From: G963422445 sp963422445
GTDB taxonomy: Bacteria > Pseudomonadota > Alphaproteobacteria > Thalassobaculales > Thalassobaculaceae
Assembly: GCA_963422445.2 (NCBI GenBank)
Contig: OY729512.2
Coordinates: 1,674,001-1,738,000 of the forward strand
Length of the DNA: 64,000 nucleotides
Direction: 5' to 3'
This document shows positions 1-8,772 of the stretch, piece by piece. The position numbers and the translations under genes were made by a program. Position 1 is the stretch's first letter, and every line of letters starts with the position of its first letter. The notes below the pieces were generated by a model. That model was not told the DNA's origin, searched no databases, and saw nothing but the letters and a program-made list of their open reading frames with translations.

Positions 1-924
1 GGCAAGGCGAAGAACAGTGTCTGGCGCTGGCAGGACCGCTTTTATGGAAGACGGTGTGGACGGATTTCTGCGGGACAAGACGCGTCCGCCGGGCAAGACG
101 CCTCTGGCTCCTGAGCCAGAGGCGAAGATCGTAGAGTTGACCCACACCTCGCCGCCTCACGCGGCGACCCACTGGACGCTGCGGGCGATGGCGAAGGCTG
201 TGGGAGTTGCCGCTTCGAGGGTCTGGGCGGTCTGGCAGCCGCATGGCCTGATGCCGCACCGCTGGCGGCCGTTCACGCTTTCGAACGATCCCGCCTGCCT
301 CGAGACGCTGACCGATATCGTCGGCCTCTCCGTTGCGCCGCCGGCTCACGCGGTCGTGCTGTCGATCGATGACAGGTCGCACAGTCAGGCCCGCGACCGC
401 ACACAGCCCGGCCTGCCGATGAAGAAAGGCCGCGGCGCCACCATGACACATGATTACAAGCGCAACGGCACGACGACGCTGTTCGCCGCCCTGACCATGC
501 TCGACGGCACGGTCATCGGCCAGCACGCCAGTCGGCATCGCCACCAGGAGTTCCTGAGATTCCTCAACCGCATCGCGCGCACGATACCTGCCGGTGTCCC
601 GGTCCATGCCATCCTCGACAACGACGCCACTCACAAGCACAAGGACGTCCAGGTCTGGCTCGCACGCCATCCGCGCTGGACCTTCCACGTCACCCCCACC
701 TCGAGCGCGTGGCTGAACGCGCTCGAAGGCGTCTTCGCCAAGCGGACACGACGCCGTCTCGGATACGGCGTCTTCCGCTCCGGATGCGAACTCTAGGACG
801 CCATCCGCCGCGTCATCGACGAACACGACACCACCGAAGCCAGGCCCTTCGTCTGGACCGCCGATCCCGATACCATCATCGCCGCAAGAAAAAGAGGAGT
901 CCAAATGTTGGAATTAATCCACTA
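1..924 (+). pseudogene. IS630-type transposase, copy 1, cut by window edge and frameshifted
   Basis: A DDE transposase of the IS630 family enters from the left edge. Visible DDE landmarks are LSIDDRSHSQ, HAILDNDATHKHKD and TSSAWLNALEGVF. After that last motif the frame is lost at about 740-790: the expected C-terminal end (DAIRR, ARPFVWTADPDTIIAARKRG) is in another frame and runs to about 920, so the gene is broken. The element end reads GAATTAATCCACTA and stops at the TA at 923-924; its reverse complement matches the terminal repeat of the second copy at 13204-14315. An IS5/IS427-type element abuts it directly. Confidence 0.8.
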
Positions 925-1763
925 GGGCGTGTTGACACTAACGCAGTGCCTCGACGATGAGCGCGAAGGTGATGAAGCCGAGGAAGATGACGTCGAGCTT
1001 GTCGTAGCGTGTGAAGATGCGCCGGAAGCCCTTGAGCCGTCGGAACAGCCGCTCCACCTCATTGCGGCGTTTGTACAACTGCCGGTCGTATTTCCAGGGC
1101 GCGGTACGAGTCCTGAGCGGCGGAACCACTGGCGCAAACCCCAGCGCCGACGCCAACCGCCGTGTCGCGTCGCCTTCGTATGCACGGTCCATCAGCAGGG
1201 ACCGGGGTGTCTTCTGGCGCCCCAGACGTTCGAGTAGCTTGCGTCCTTCGGGCGCATTCTGGGCCTAGCCGGCAGACAGCGCGAAGGTCACGGCCGTTCG
1301 CTCATCTGCGGCAACCAGATGAACTTTGGTATTCCATCCGCCCCGCGACTTGCCGATGCATTGCGGACCGTTTTTTTCAGCGCCCCGGCGCCATCGGGAT
1401 GGACCTTCACGCTGGTGCTGTCCAGCGAGACTACATCGAGCGTCACATGCACCATCCGCTCGCGCTGCAGGTGCTCGAAGACCCGCGCGAGCACGCCGTT
1501 CTTCGACCACCGGTTCATCCGGGTGTAAACGGTGTGCCACTTGCCGAAGCGAGGCGGCAGTCCGCGCCACTTGCAGCCATGCTCGACGACATAGAGGAAG
1601 GCATTGAGCACCTGGAGGTTGGACACGGCGACGTTGCCGCGTTGGACCGGCAGATGCGGGGCGATGCGTTCGTACTGGGCTTGGCTGAGTTCCATACCGA
1701 TGACTCGCTGGCGAGGGACCAGCCAACATGATAGCATCATTGAACATTAGTGTGAACACGCCC
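925..1763 (-). mobile_element. IS5-family (IS427-type) insertion sequence
   Basis: The two ends are inverted repeats: GGGCGTGTTGACACTAA at 925 and TTAGTGTGAACACGCCC ending at 1763. They enclose a two-frame transposase read on the minus strand. The element lies between the IS630 copy 1 end and a decayed DUF1778-type antitoxin gene. I could not define a clean target duplication. Confidence 0.8.
938..1740 (-). pseudogene. IS427-type transposase, two frames joined by a slippery run, with an internal amber stop
   Basis: The first frame (1740-1288) begins near MELSQAQYERIAPHLPVQRG and carries the N-terminal IS5-family domain up to DSTSVKVHPDGAGALKK. A run of seven A on the coding strand (1371-1377 on the plus strand as T) lies exactly where the second frame takes over (GAEKNGPQCIGKSRGG), as expected for programmed -1 frameshifting in the IS427 group. 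The second frame is interrupted by an in-frame TAG at 1265-1267 (SAG-stop-AQNAPEGR) and then continues to YDKLDVIFLGFITFALIVEALR at 938. This copy therefore probably makes no full transposase. Confidence 0.75.
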
Positions 1764-1765
1764 CA

Positions 1766-2010
1766 GTCGGCATGCAGGACGCGGCTCCGGCAGGATTTTG
1801 CAGCGGCAAGGGCTCGCGGAGGCGGGGCGGGGCTGGAAGCCAGTGTCGCGACGAACTGTTGTGCGTTTTCCGATGTCAGAGCATGACTGGATTGCGATTC
1901 CAGTACCTGCGACGTTTCTTTATCTGATTGCGTCACGCAGAAACACCGATTTGTCGACGGCTAGGGCGCGTGCCGTCTGCTCAACAAGGGCAGCCAAGGC
2001 ATTCCCATGC
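1766..2010 (-). pseudogene. Remnant of a DUF1778 (TacA-like) antitoxin
   Basis: On the minus strand one frame reads VEQTARALAVDKSVFLRDAIR and then stops. A +1 shift continues as VLESQSSHALTSENAQQFVA and then LASSPAPPPRALAAAKS. This order (helix with S-F-L-R-DA, then a VLLDQ-FALT-like segment, then a PPAP-R-A tail) is the pattern of DUF1778 ribbon-helix-helix antitoxins paired with GNAT toxins. The gene is frameshifted at about 1935 and truncated by the IS427-type element. No acetyltransferase partner is visible. Family assignment is from motif memory only. Confidence 0.45.
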
Positions 2011-2076
2011 CGCACCTAAGTGGTTCGGGTAAATTTTTCGGGAATTATATAGCTGACTATGCGCGGGCCATCATCT

Positions 2077-2232
2077 AGGCGGTCGTCTCGGCCTCGCCTT
2101 CAGGCTTCAACCGAAATAGCGCCTGAGCGATTTCTTCGGGGGTCGCGTCGACAGGCGGGAGGGTGACGTTGGACGAGGGTTTGTCGGCCTCTTTGGACCC
2201 GTGAGGGCTGTGGGGCAGCTTTTCAGGCATGT
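2077..2232 (-). CDS. 51-aa conserved small protein, passenger of the IS1595 element
   Basis: An ATG at 2232 opens a 51-residue frame starting MPEKLPHSPHGSKEADKPSS and containing LPPVDATPEEIAQALFRLKP before a GEAETTA tail and stop at 2077. The DATPEEIA-ALFR stretch recurs in small uncharacterised bacterial proteins as I remember them; function unknown. It sits just inside the left terminal repeat and is divergent from the GIY-YIG gene, with about 200 bp between them that could hold promoters for both. Confidence 0.55.
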
Positions 2233-2354
2233 CTCACCATGGGCGGTAGACGCATTCTTGTCGGACCGCATGATTTTGTATATATTGCAGAATGCTACGG
2301 AGATTCGTAGCGGCCCCAGAAATGACGAAGGCCGGGTGCCAGCCCAGCCTTCGA

Positions 2355-2384
2355 CCTTGTTGGGGTCTGCCTTGTTGGGGTCTG
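2355..2384. repeat. Two tandem 15-bp copies upstream of the GIY-YIG gene
   Basis: CCTTGTTGGGGTCTG is present twice in immediate succession, 46 bp before the proposed GTG start of the GIY-YIG gene. It lies in the region between the two divergent passenger genes and could be an operator or slippage product; no function can be read from it. Confidence 0.6.
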
Positions 2385-2429
2385 GTGAAGCACTGGAGGG
2401 TGCACCGGATAGATTTGTGTGAGAGCGCT

Positions 2430-2822
2430 GTGATCGTACCGTCTCCCGCGAATCTGTCAAGCGTTCGCCCTCCGCCAATTGAGCGGAGGCTCAAATGTAT
2501 TGGCGATGAGTGGTGCCCGTTCGGCGGGCTCGACTTGGCCAAAGTAACCGAACATGGAGTCTACATCGTCTGGCATGGAGGCACCGCCCCTCACACCGCT
2601 TACGTCGGGCAAGGTGACGTGGCAGACCGCATTGCAGATCACCGCAATGACCCGACGATCACAAGGCATGCTCAAAAGGGCGCCCTTTACGTCACGTGGG
2701 CATCTGTACCTGTTGCTCAGCGCGACGGGATCGAGCGGTATCTAGCCGACAAACATTCTCCCCTTGAGGGAGACTGGCATCCTGAGGTGGCGCCTCTGGC
2801 TGTAAACAGCCCGTGGAAGTAA
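2430..2822 (+). CDS. GIY-YIG domain protein, passenger of the IS1595 element
   Basis: The core is GVYIVWHGG followed after a short spacer by AYVGQGDVADRIADHRND. This is the GIY-YIG signature (here GVY and AYVG) with the downstream arginine of the nuclease fold (R in DRIADHR). The C-terminal half continues ALYVTWASVPVAQRDGIERY, the usual E in RDGIERYLADKH being plausible as the catalytic glutamate, and ends HPEVAPLAVNSPWK. The GTG at 2430 is chosen because upstream codons read like intergenic sequence; an ATG at 2292 is also in frame. The protein has about 130 residues, so it is a single-domain GIY-YIG protein with no visible DNA-binding module. It may act as a DNA nuclease in transposition or host conflict, but that is inference. 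Confidence 0.75.
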   Translation: MIVPSPANLSSVRPPPIERRLKCIGDEWCPFGGLDLAKVTEHGVYIVWHGGTAPHTAYVGQGDVADRIADHRNDPTITRHAQKGALYVTWASVPVAQRDGIERYLADKHSPLEGDWHPEVAPLAVNSPWK

Positions 2823-2967
2823 CTGACCGGGTTCCTGCTGCAAGCGAATCCACAGCTTCAACGAGCTGCATCAAGCGGTAGTATGTCCAAGGCGGCTCCG
2901 CTCCTGAGCGGAGCCGTTCCTGCGCCCAAGCCTTCGCGGTCTCAAGCGCCCATTCCGGTGCACCCAT
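2692..2967 (-). CDS. Small ORF downstream of the IS1595 transposase
   Basis: The frame starts MGAPEWALETAKAWAQERLR 25 nt after the transposase stop and on the same strand, and continues SGAEPPWTYYRLMQLVEAVD. The first 49 residues are amphipathic and protein-like; the remainder overlaps the 3' end of the convergent GIY-YIG gene and looks less natural. It may be a third passenger gene translated with the transposase. I do not recognise the family. Confidence 0.4.
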   Translation of the reverse strand: MGAPEWALETAKAWAQERLRSGAEPPWTYYRLMQLVEAVDSLAAGTRSVTSTGCLQPEAPPQDASLPQGENVCRLDTARSRRAEQQVQMPT

Positions 2968-2991
2968 CCTCTTGCCCGCTGTATCCGCAGC

Positions 2992-3942
2992 CTAGCCGGC
3001 TACCAGTTCCCGATACATTAGCCGTTTCCCGACCATCCGGGCAACGGTCTCGGCCATCATGGCGTCCGTATCACGCGATCTCATGTTGTGCCGGGTCGCG
3101 AACTCATTGACATGGCGGTGCAGATGCTTGGGCGAAATGTGGTGGAAAGTCCCGTGATATCCCCGCTTCAAGGTGGCCCAGAAGCTCTCGATCCCGTTAG
3201 TGTGCGCCTGATCCCGGACATACTCGCTGACGGAGTGATTGACGGTCTCGTGATCGAAGTTCATGCCCTTGTAGCCGGCCGCCTGATCCGTATAGACCTT
3301 GGCTCCCTCGCCCGCCCGCGAAGCGACGAAACCCTGTAGCGAAGCGGCGTCGGTACTTTCGACAATCGCGGCACTGCTGGTGTTCGTGGCGCGATCCCGA
3401 ACACCAGCAACGGTGGTCTTGCCCACGGCGCCGCGTCCGGCCCGCAACTTCTTGTTTCCGTGCTTGTTCTTCTCCTTGCCACCGACATGGGTCTCATCGA
3501 CCTCGACCGGACCAGCCATGCCGCCATGCCCCTCGGTCCACGCCTCGCGCAACCGCTGGGCCATGAAGTAGGCCGACTTCTGCGTGATCTTCAGGTCGCG
3601 ATGCAGCCGCATGGACGATACGCCCTTGAGCGACACTGACCACAGGTAGATTGCGATGGCCCATTTCTGGAGGCCGATCTTCGAGCGGTCCATCACAGTG
3701 CCAGTCTTGACGCTGAAATTGCGCCGGCATTCACCGCACCAGTAGGGCAGAGGCTTGCGGGAAGGAACGGGCCGCACTTTCTCGGTGCCGCCGCACATCG
3801 GACAATGAGAGGGCTTACCAGCCGCGCCCCAGCGCTGTTCCTCGAACCACCGTTCGGCGGTGGCGTCATCGGGAAACCGCCCGAACAGCTCTATCAGGAT
3901 GATCCCCTCGCGATGGCTCTTTCCGGGTGCTTTCTGTGCCAT
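2992..3942 (-). CDS. IS1595-family (ISXO2-like) transposase
   Basis: This 316-residue protein has an N-terminal zinc ribbon (CPMCGG at about 47, then CGECRRNFSVKTGTVMDRSK), the linker RLHRDLKITQKSAYFMAQRL, and the ISXO2 catalytic domain. Catalytic-site motifs are GPVEVDETHVGGKEKNKHG (first D with adjacent E), VYTDQAAGYKGM (second D), and HTNGIESFWATLKRGYHGTF (N and E). All key residues are present, so it is likely active. It is read toward the passenger ORF at 2967. Confidence 0.9.
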   Translation of the reverse strand: MAQKAPGKSHREGIILIELFGRFPDDATAERWFEEQRWGAAGKPSHCPMCGGTEKVRPVPSRKPLPYWCGECRRNFSVKTGTVMDRSKIGLQKWAIAIYLWSVSLKGVSSMRLHRDLKITQKSAYFMAQRLREAWTEGHGGMAGPVEVDETHVGGKEKNKHGNKKLRAGRGAVGKTTVAGVRDRATNTSSAAIVESTDAASLQGFVASRAGEGAKVYTDQAAGYKGMNFDHETVNHSVSEYVRDQAHTNGIESFWATLKRGYHGTFHHISPKHLHRHVNEFATRHNMRSRDTDAMMAETVARMVGKRLMYRELVAG

Positions 3943-4012
3943 GTCCTATCCACTCTGACATTGATTTGGGGACGGACGGCTGCATATTCAAGTATATAAT
4001 CCCCCATTTTTC

Positions 4013-4218
4013 TGTGGACTTCTCAGTTTGAGCGAAATTCCATGGCAGGCTTTTTGGAGAAGAAGATCGTGTGGTTCGCATTACATGAAAAGCACCCATG
4101 AGGGGCTTGCATTCCTTATTTTGCTGTCGACTGGACGGTCGCGGGGCCTGGCGGGCCGGTACCGTCAGAAACGACATTCGAGGAGAGCTGGAGTGCTCGA
4201 TTGACGCCGGATTTGACA
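4013..4218. other. Intergenic stretch with no recognisable gene
   Basis: About 200 bp between the right flank of the passenger-carrying IS1595 element and the target duplication of the next one. Six-frame reading shows no convincing product and I see no RNA or repeat. Confidence 0.5.
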
Positions 4219-4327
4219 TTTCGTTTGGCTCAATTTGCGAAACGTAGGCACGGTCTGGCGATAGCCGCCTCGAGGCAGGCTCTGGGCGATGGCCGATCGC
4301 CGGGTTCGATGAGATGGAACCACCTCA

Positions 4328-5548
4328 TACCAAGCGCGCTCCAAATTGACTCACCATCCCAATATGTTGGGGTGACGGTCCGGACGACCTTCATAGACTG
4401 TGGTGATCGACTCACCAGCGCCGGAGGATGACGATGAGTGCGGCAACGCCGATAACCTGGACGGCACACACAGCGGACGAGCTCCACGCGCTTTCGAGGC
4501 ACTGCGGGGACGCGAAGCAAGCGTCGCGCGCGCGTGCGCTCGCCATGATCATGGAGGGTGCGTCTCGCACGGAGGCGGCTCGGGCGCAGGGCATGGAGCT
4601 TCAAATCCTGCGCGACTGGGTGTTGCGCTACAACACGGAGGGCTTCGACGGCCTCGCGGATCTCCCGCGCGGCGGGAGCGAGGGCCGGTTGACGGACGCG
4701 CAGATCGCCGAGATCGGCGCCTGGATCGAGGCGGGTCCCGAGCTTGAGCGGGACGGTGTGACGCGCTGGCGCGTTCAGGACATCTTACGGAAAATCGAGG
4801 AGGCCTTCGGGGTCATCTATACGGAGAGCGGTGCCCGTATGATGCTCCGAAGGGCCGGGTTTCGCTTTGTCTCGGGGCGGCCGGTCCACCCCAAAGCCGA
4901 CGCGGAGCGGCAGAGGTCGTTCGTGGCGGAGTTCGAGGCACAGTTGACGTCGGCGCTCAGCTCTGAGGCGCTGGCGGGTCCGATAGAAATCTGGTTCCAG
5001 GACGAAGCGCGCATCGGCCAGAAGGGGATGACGACACGGGTCTGGGCGAATGGGAAGCAGCGTCCGCGCATCGTGCGCGACCATCGCTATGGCTACGTCT
5101 ATCTGTTCGGCGCCACCTGCGCAGAGCGCGGCGTCGGCATCGCCCACGTGGCGGACAGGGCGAACACGGCGTCGATGAACGAGCATCTGGCGGCGATCGG
5201 CGCGGCCGTGGCGCCGGGTGCGCACGGCGTGATTGTGCTGGACGGGGCGGGCTGGCATCGCTCGGGCGACCTTCTCGTTCCCCCCAACCTGACGCTCGTG
5301 CATCTGCCGCCCTACAGTCCGGAACTCAATCCGATGGAGCAGATCATTCTGTTCCTGAAATCGAACCGCTTCGCCAACCGCGTGTTCAAGGATGTCTCCG
5401 CCCTGAGGGACGCCTGCTGGACGGGGTGGCAATGGCTGACCGACCAGCCCGACGTCATCACCAATACGACCCGGCGCAGCTGGGCCGTAGCCCCATCGTG
5501 CTGATCCCGATGCCTCACTGTATCGGTTCATATGACTTGCGTTTGGTA
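4328..5548 (+). mobile_element. IS630-type element nested in an IS1595 element
   Basis: The short terminal repeats TACCAAGCGC (4328) and GCGTTTGGTA (ending 5548) flank the transposase. The trinucleotide TCA is duplicated at 4325-4327 and 5549-5551. Deleting the element with one TCA restores the host transposase C-terminus (SYLRWFHLIEPGDRP), which supports these boundaries. A three-base duplication is not the TA expected for IS630. Confidence 0.8.
4434..5504 (+). CDS. IS630-family transposase
   Basis: The protein is about 356 residues, with an N-terminal helix-turn-helix (ASRARALAMIMEGASRTEAA, then LRDWVLRYNTEGFDGL) and a C-terminal DDE domain. Catalytic motifs are IWFQDEARIGQKG, GVIVLDGAGWH and LPPYSPELNPMEQI. 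The ATG at 4434 is preferred over the one at 4428 because GGAGG lies seven bases before it. The frame is intact from helix-turn-helix to the terminal TNTTRRSWAVAPSC, so the gene is probably functional. Confidence 0.9.
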   Translation: MSAATPITWTAHTADELHALSRHCGDAKQASRARALAMIMEGASRTEAARAQGMELQILRDWVLRYNTEGFDGLADLPRGGSEGRLTDAQIAEIGAWIEAGPELERDGVTRWRVQDILRKIEEAFGVIYTESGARMMLRRAGFRFVSGRPVHPKADAERQRSFVAEFEAQLTSALSSEALAGPIEIWFQDEARIGQKGMTTRVWANGKQRPRIVRDHRYGYVYLFGATCAERGVGIAHVADRANTASMNEHLAAIGAAVAPGAHGVIVLDGAGWHRSGDLLVPPNLTLVHLPPYSPELNPMEQIILFLKSNRFANRVFKDVSALRDACWTGWQWLTDQPDVITNTTRRSWAVAPSC

Positions 5549-6485
5549 TCAGATAGCTGTCCAAGTCCTTGGTGGGATGCCGCGGAGCCGCGCAGGACGC
5601 CCTTGATCTGGCTGTGGCGGCTATTGACCGTCTGGATGTGCCGCGCGCCCCGGACCCGCTGGCTGGCAGAAGCGTTGATGCTCTCGTGTGGGATGTCGAG
5701 CGCCGCCGCAACGGGTGGATAGCAGCGGTTGGCGTCGGAGACGAGCAGCGCATCCGGTGCGACGACCGGCTCCAACCCCTCCTTCACGCTGTCTGCGTTG
5801 AGGGCGGGCAGGGTATGGCTGAGGGTCTCGCCCGCACGGTCGGCGGCGACCAGGATCGGCACCTGCTCGCGCGCGAGGCCGGGTTTGCGGACTGTCCCGC
5901 CGCGCCGCCGCGGCGTGCGGTCCAGCTTCCGCTTCCCCTTGCGGCTCTCGAGAACGAAGCTCTCGAGAGCCTCGACGATCCCGGCAAGCCGGTCCGGCGC
6001 CTGGCGCACCGCCGCCAGAAAGCGGTGTCGCCAGCGATGCGCCGTGCGCGGCGCAATCCCGCAGCGCCCGGCAGCCTCTTTGATCGTCTCGCCTTCGGCA
6101 AGCGAGGCGCCAAAGGCCAGCCAGCGCTCCGTATGGTGCAGACCCGACAGCGCTGTGCCGGTCAGCGCACCGAACGTCTTCCCGCAGTCCTTGCACCGGA
6201 ACCGGCGAAGACCGCGCGCCTTGCCCCGCGACACCGCCCCTCCGGCGCCGCAATGCGGACAGCGCCGCTCGTCATCCACGCCCAGCTCGACCGCCGCCAG
6301 CGAGGCCGCGCCCTCCGGCGGATCCGACAGCACCGCCGCCACCTCCTTGCGCTGCGCCGCCGTCAGCTCATCGACACGCGAAAACCAGTCCCGAAACCGC
6401 TCGTGATCCATCTCTCTGATCTCCAAGGCGAATCCGGAAAGATCCTATCACAATGCCTACGATTCACGAATTGAGCCTTTCGTTT

Positions 6486-6761
6486 CGTCTCTCGCCTGAC
6501 AGATGTCCGTGCGGCCTTTGGGCCGGATTTCCATGATAGGATTCCGGTAAATTTCAGCGAAGTCTTCAACGCATTGACATACAATGCAAAATTGACTTAG
6601 CGTGTCAGGTTGGCTAGAGGAACATCTGGTTCCCATAGAAATATTATTGTTTTCAATAGGTTGTGGGCTATGTAAACATCCAGGTTCGTTCAATTCCTCA
6701 TGTCCGATTTTTCGGCATGCGGTATTTCCAACGAAATCGTTGGCGCCATTGAGGCTGCGGC
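6486..6761. other. AT-rich intergenic region upstream of the thpR stop
   Basis: About 275 bp without a supportable gene. It contains AT-rich segments (AATATTATTGTTTTCAATAG) but no clear hairpin terminator or tRNA. It is the original target context of the IS1595 element. Confidence 0.5.
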
Positions 6762-7304
6762 TCATGCGGCGCCCAGTGGCATCTTGCATACCGGACGATA
6801 AACTGGGCTGCCGCTACCCAGCAGACTTTCAAAGAGTGTGATGGTCTGGACCGAAAACAGGTCTGCGCGGAACATGGCCCTAGTCTCGAGGAAATCACGG
6901 ATTTGCGTCGGCCCGATGTCCTTGCATCTGGCGAGCGTCACATGCGGATGAAAGTTGCGCTCCCGTGTCGGGAAGCCGCTATCGGCCACCGCGCGACTGA
7001 CCTTGCGCTGCAGCGCAAGCAAGCCGTCATTCAGCGTGATGCCGGCCCAGACCGATCGCACCCGACCTCTGGATTGAAAGCAGCCGACGCCCGCGAGTTC
7101 CAGTTCGAAGGAACGTGCGCGGACGCCGGCAAGCGAATCAATCACGTCGTCGGTCTGTGGATTGTTGATCTCACCAATAAATCTCAACGTGACATGGAAG
7201 TTATCCGGAGCGACCCAGCGCGCGCCCTCGATACCACCCTGAATGGTCGACAGAGAATTGCGTGCCGGTTCCGGCACAGCCAGTGCGACGAACAATCTTG
7301 GCAT
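6762..7304 (-). CDS. thpR: RNA 2',3'-cyclic phosphodiesterase (ThpR/LigT)
   Basis: A 180-residue member of the 2H phosphoesterase superfamily. The two catalytic H-x-T/S motifs are HVTLRF (about residues 37-42) and HPHVTLARC (about 119-127). The protein begins MPRLFVALAVPEPARNSL, a typical family start. Known members hydrolyse 2',3'-cyclic phosphates on RNA and ligate tRNA half-molecules in vitro. It ends close to the IS-invaded region and is followed upstream by the esterase gene on the same strand (36 nt gap), so the two may be co-transcribed. Confidence 0.9.
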   Translation of the reverse strand: MPRLFVALAVPEPARNSLSTIQGGIEGARWVAPDNFHVTLRFIGEINNPQTDDVIDSLAGVRARSFELELAGVGCFQSRGRVRSVWAGITLNDGLLALQRKVSRAVADSGFPTRERNFHPHVTLARCKDIGPTQIRDFLETRAMFRADLFSVQTITLFESLLGSGSPVYRPVCKMPLGAA

Positions 7305-7340
7305 GATGGTTCCCCGTGTATTGACCAGCGCACAGGTCGA

Positions 7341-8040
7341 TCAGTTGATCCGCGCCAGCATGCGTTGAACCGCGGGCAGAATTCGCTCAACGATCACGGC
7401 GATGCCGGCGGCATTCGGATGGATACCATCGTTCAGATTGAGATCCGGTAATCCGGCTACTCCATCAAGAAAGAACGGATAGAAGTCGATATCGTGGCGG
7501 GTTGCCAGATCCTCGTAGACGTTCCGGAATTCTGTACCGTATTCCTTGCCCAGATTGGGTGGCGCATACATTCCGGCGAACAGGACCGGGATATTACGTG
7601 ATTGTAGACGTGTGAGAATTGCGTCGAGATTATCGCGGCTGACGCGCGGTTCAATGCCGCGGAGACCATCATTGGCACCGAGTTCGAGGATTACCGCATC
7701 GGGCGGATCTGCCAGAGTCCAGTCGAGCCGCGCCCGGCCTCCGGCTGTCGTATCCCCGGACACCCCGGCATTGATCACGGTAACCGTAATTCCGGCTGCG
7801 CGCAGCCTTGCTTCGAGCTGTGCGGCAAAGCCCTGTGATTGCGGGAGCCCGTAGCCCGCGGTCAGGCTATCGCCGAAGGCGAGAAGCTTGAGGGGTTCGG
7901 ACCGAGCCAGTGTTTCAGCCGCGAACGCAAGCATGATGACGGCAGCACAGGCGACCCCGACAAGCCGATTGATCGTGCCGCGGGAAATCCCATATAGCGG
8001 GTAGACAGACTTCCTTCTGCCGTTCAAAGCTAGGCATTTC

Positions 8041-8042
<2 letters not shown>
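7341..8042 (-). CDS. tesA: SGNH-fold arylesterase / lysophospholipase (TesA-like)
   Basis: The sequence has the four SGNH blocks: GDSLTAGYG (catalytic Ser), NAGVSGDTTAGG (Gly), ELGANDGLRG (Asn) and DGIHPNAAG (Asp and His). A hydrophobic stretch with small residues (VGVACAAVIMLAFAAETLA) precedes the mature start, so it is exported to the periplasm. The start at 8042 (MKCLALNGRRKS) overlaps the divergent ABC transporter start by two bases; an upstream ATG at 8054 is also possible. The neighbouring tesA / ybbA / ybbP layout is conserved in proteobacteria, with tesA divergent. Confidence 0.88.

Positions 8043-8771
<729 letters not shown>

Positions 8772-8772
<1 letters not shown>

Larger units (their letters stand above)
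2040..4004 (-). mobile_element. IS1595-family element carrying passenger genes
   Basis: The left end GGGAATTATATAGCTGACTA (from 2040) and the reverse complement of the right end, GGGGATTATATACTTGAATA (ending 4004), are imperfect inverted repeats. The flanks AATTTTTC (2032-2039) and CATTTTTC (4005-4012) match at 7 of 8 positions, as expected for the 8-bp duplication made by IS1595-family elements. Inside lie a transposase (2992-3942, minus), a GIY-YIG protein (plus) and two small ORFs (minus), so roughly half of this 1965-bp element is cargo. The boundaries are read directly; cargo status follows from position. Confidence 0.8.
4230..6426 (-). pseudogene. IS1595-family transposase split by the nested IS and frameshifted
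   Basis: From 6426 the product reads a zinc ribbon (CPHCGAGGAVSRGKARG, FRCKDCGKTFGALTGTALSG), helix-turn-helix GIAPRTAHRWRHRFLAAV, and an ISXO2-like core with SDANRCYPPVAAAL and HIQTVNSRHSQIKG. Near 5590-5610 two bases appear to have been lost: the expected ending RGFRGIATKDLDSYL is instead read in two frames. The gene is then interrupted at 5551 by the IS630-type element and resumes at 4325 as MRWFHLIEPGDRPSPRACL to a stop at 4230. It cannot make intact transposase. Confidence 0.8.
4227..6477 (-). mobile_element. IS1595-family element interrupted by a nested IS630-type element
   Basis: The ends are inverted repeats: GGCTCAATTTGCGAAACG... at 4227 and, in reverse complement, GGCTCAATTCGTGAATCG... 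ending at 6477. They are flanked by a perfect 8-bp duplication TTTCGTTT at 4219-4226 and 6478-6485. Removing the nested element (4328-5548) leaves about 1.03 kb, a normal length for a simple IS1595-family element. The transposase stop codon lies inside the left terminal repeat. Confidence 0.85.
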
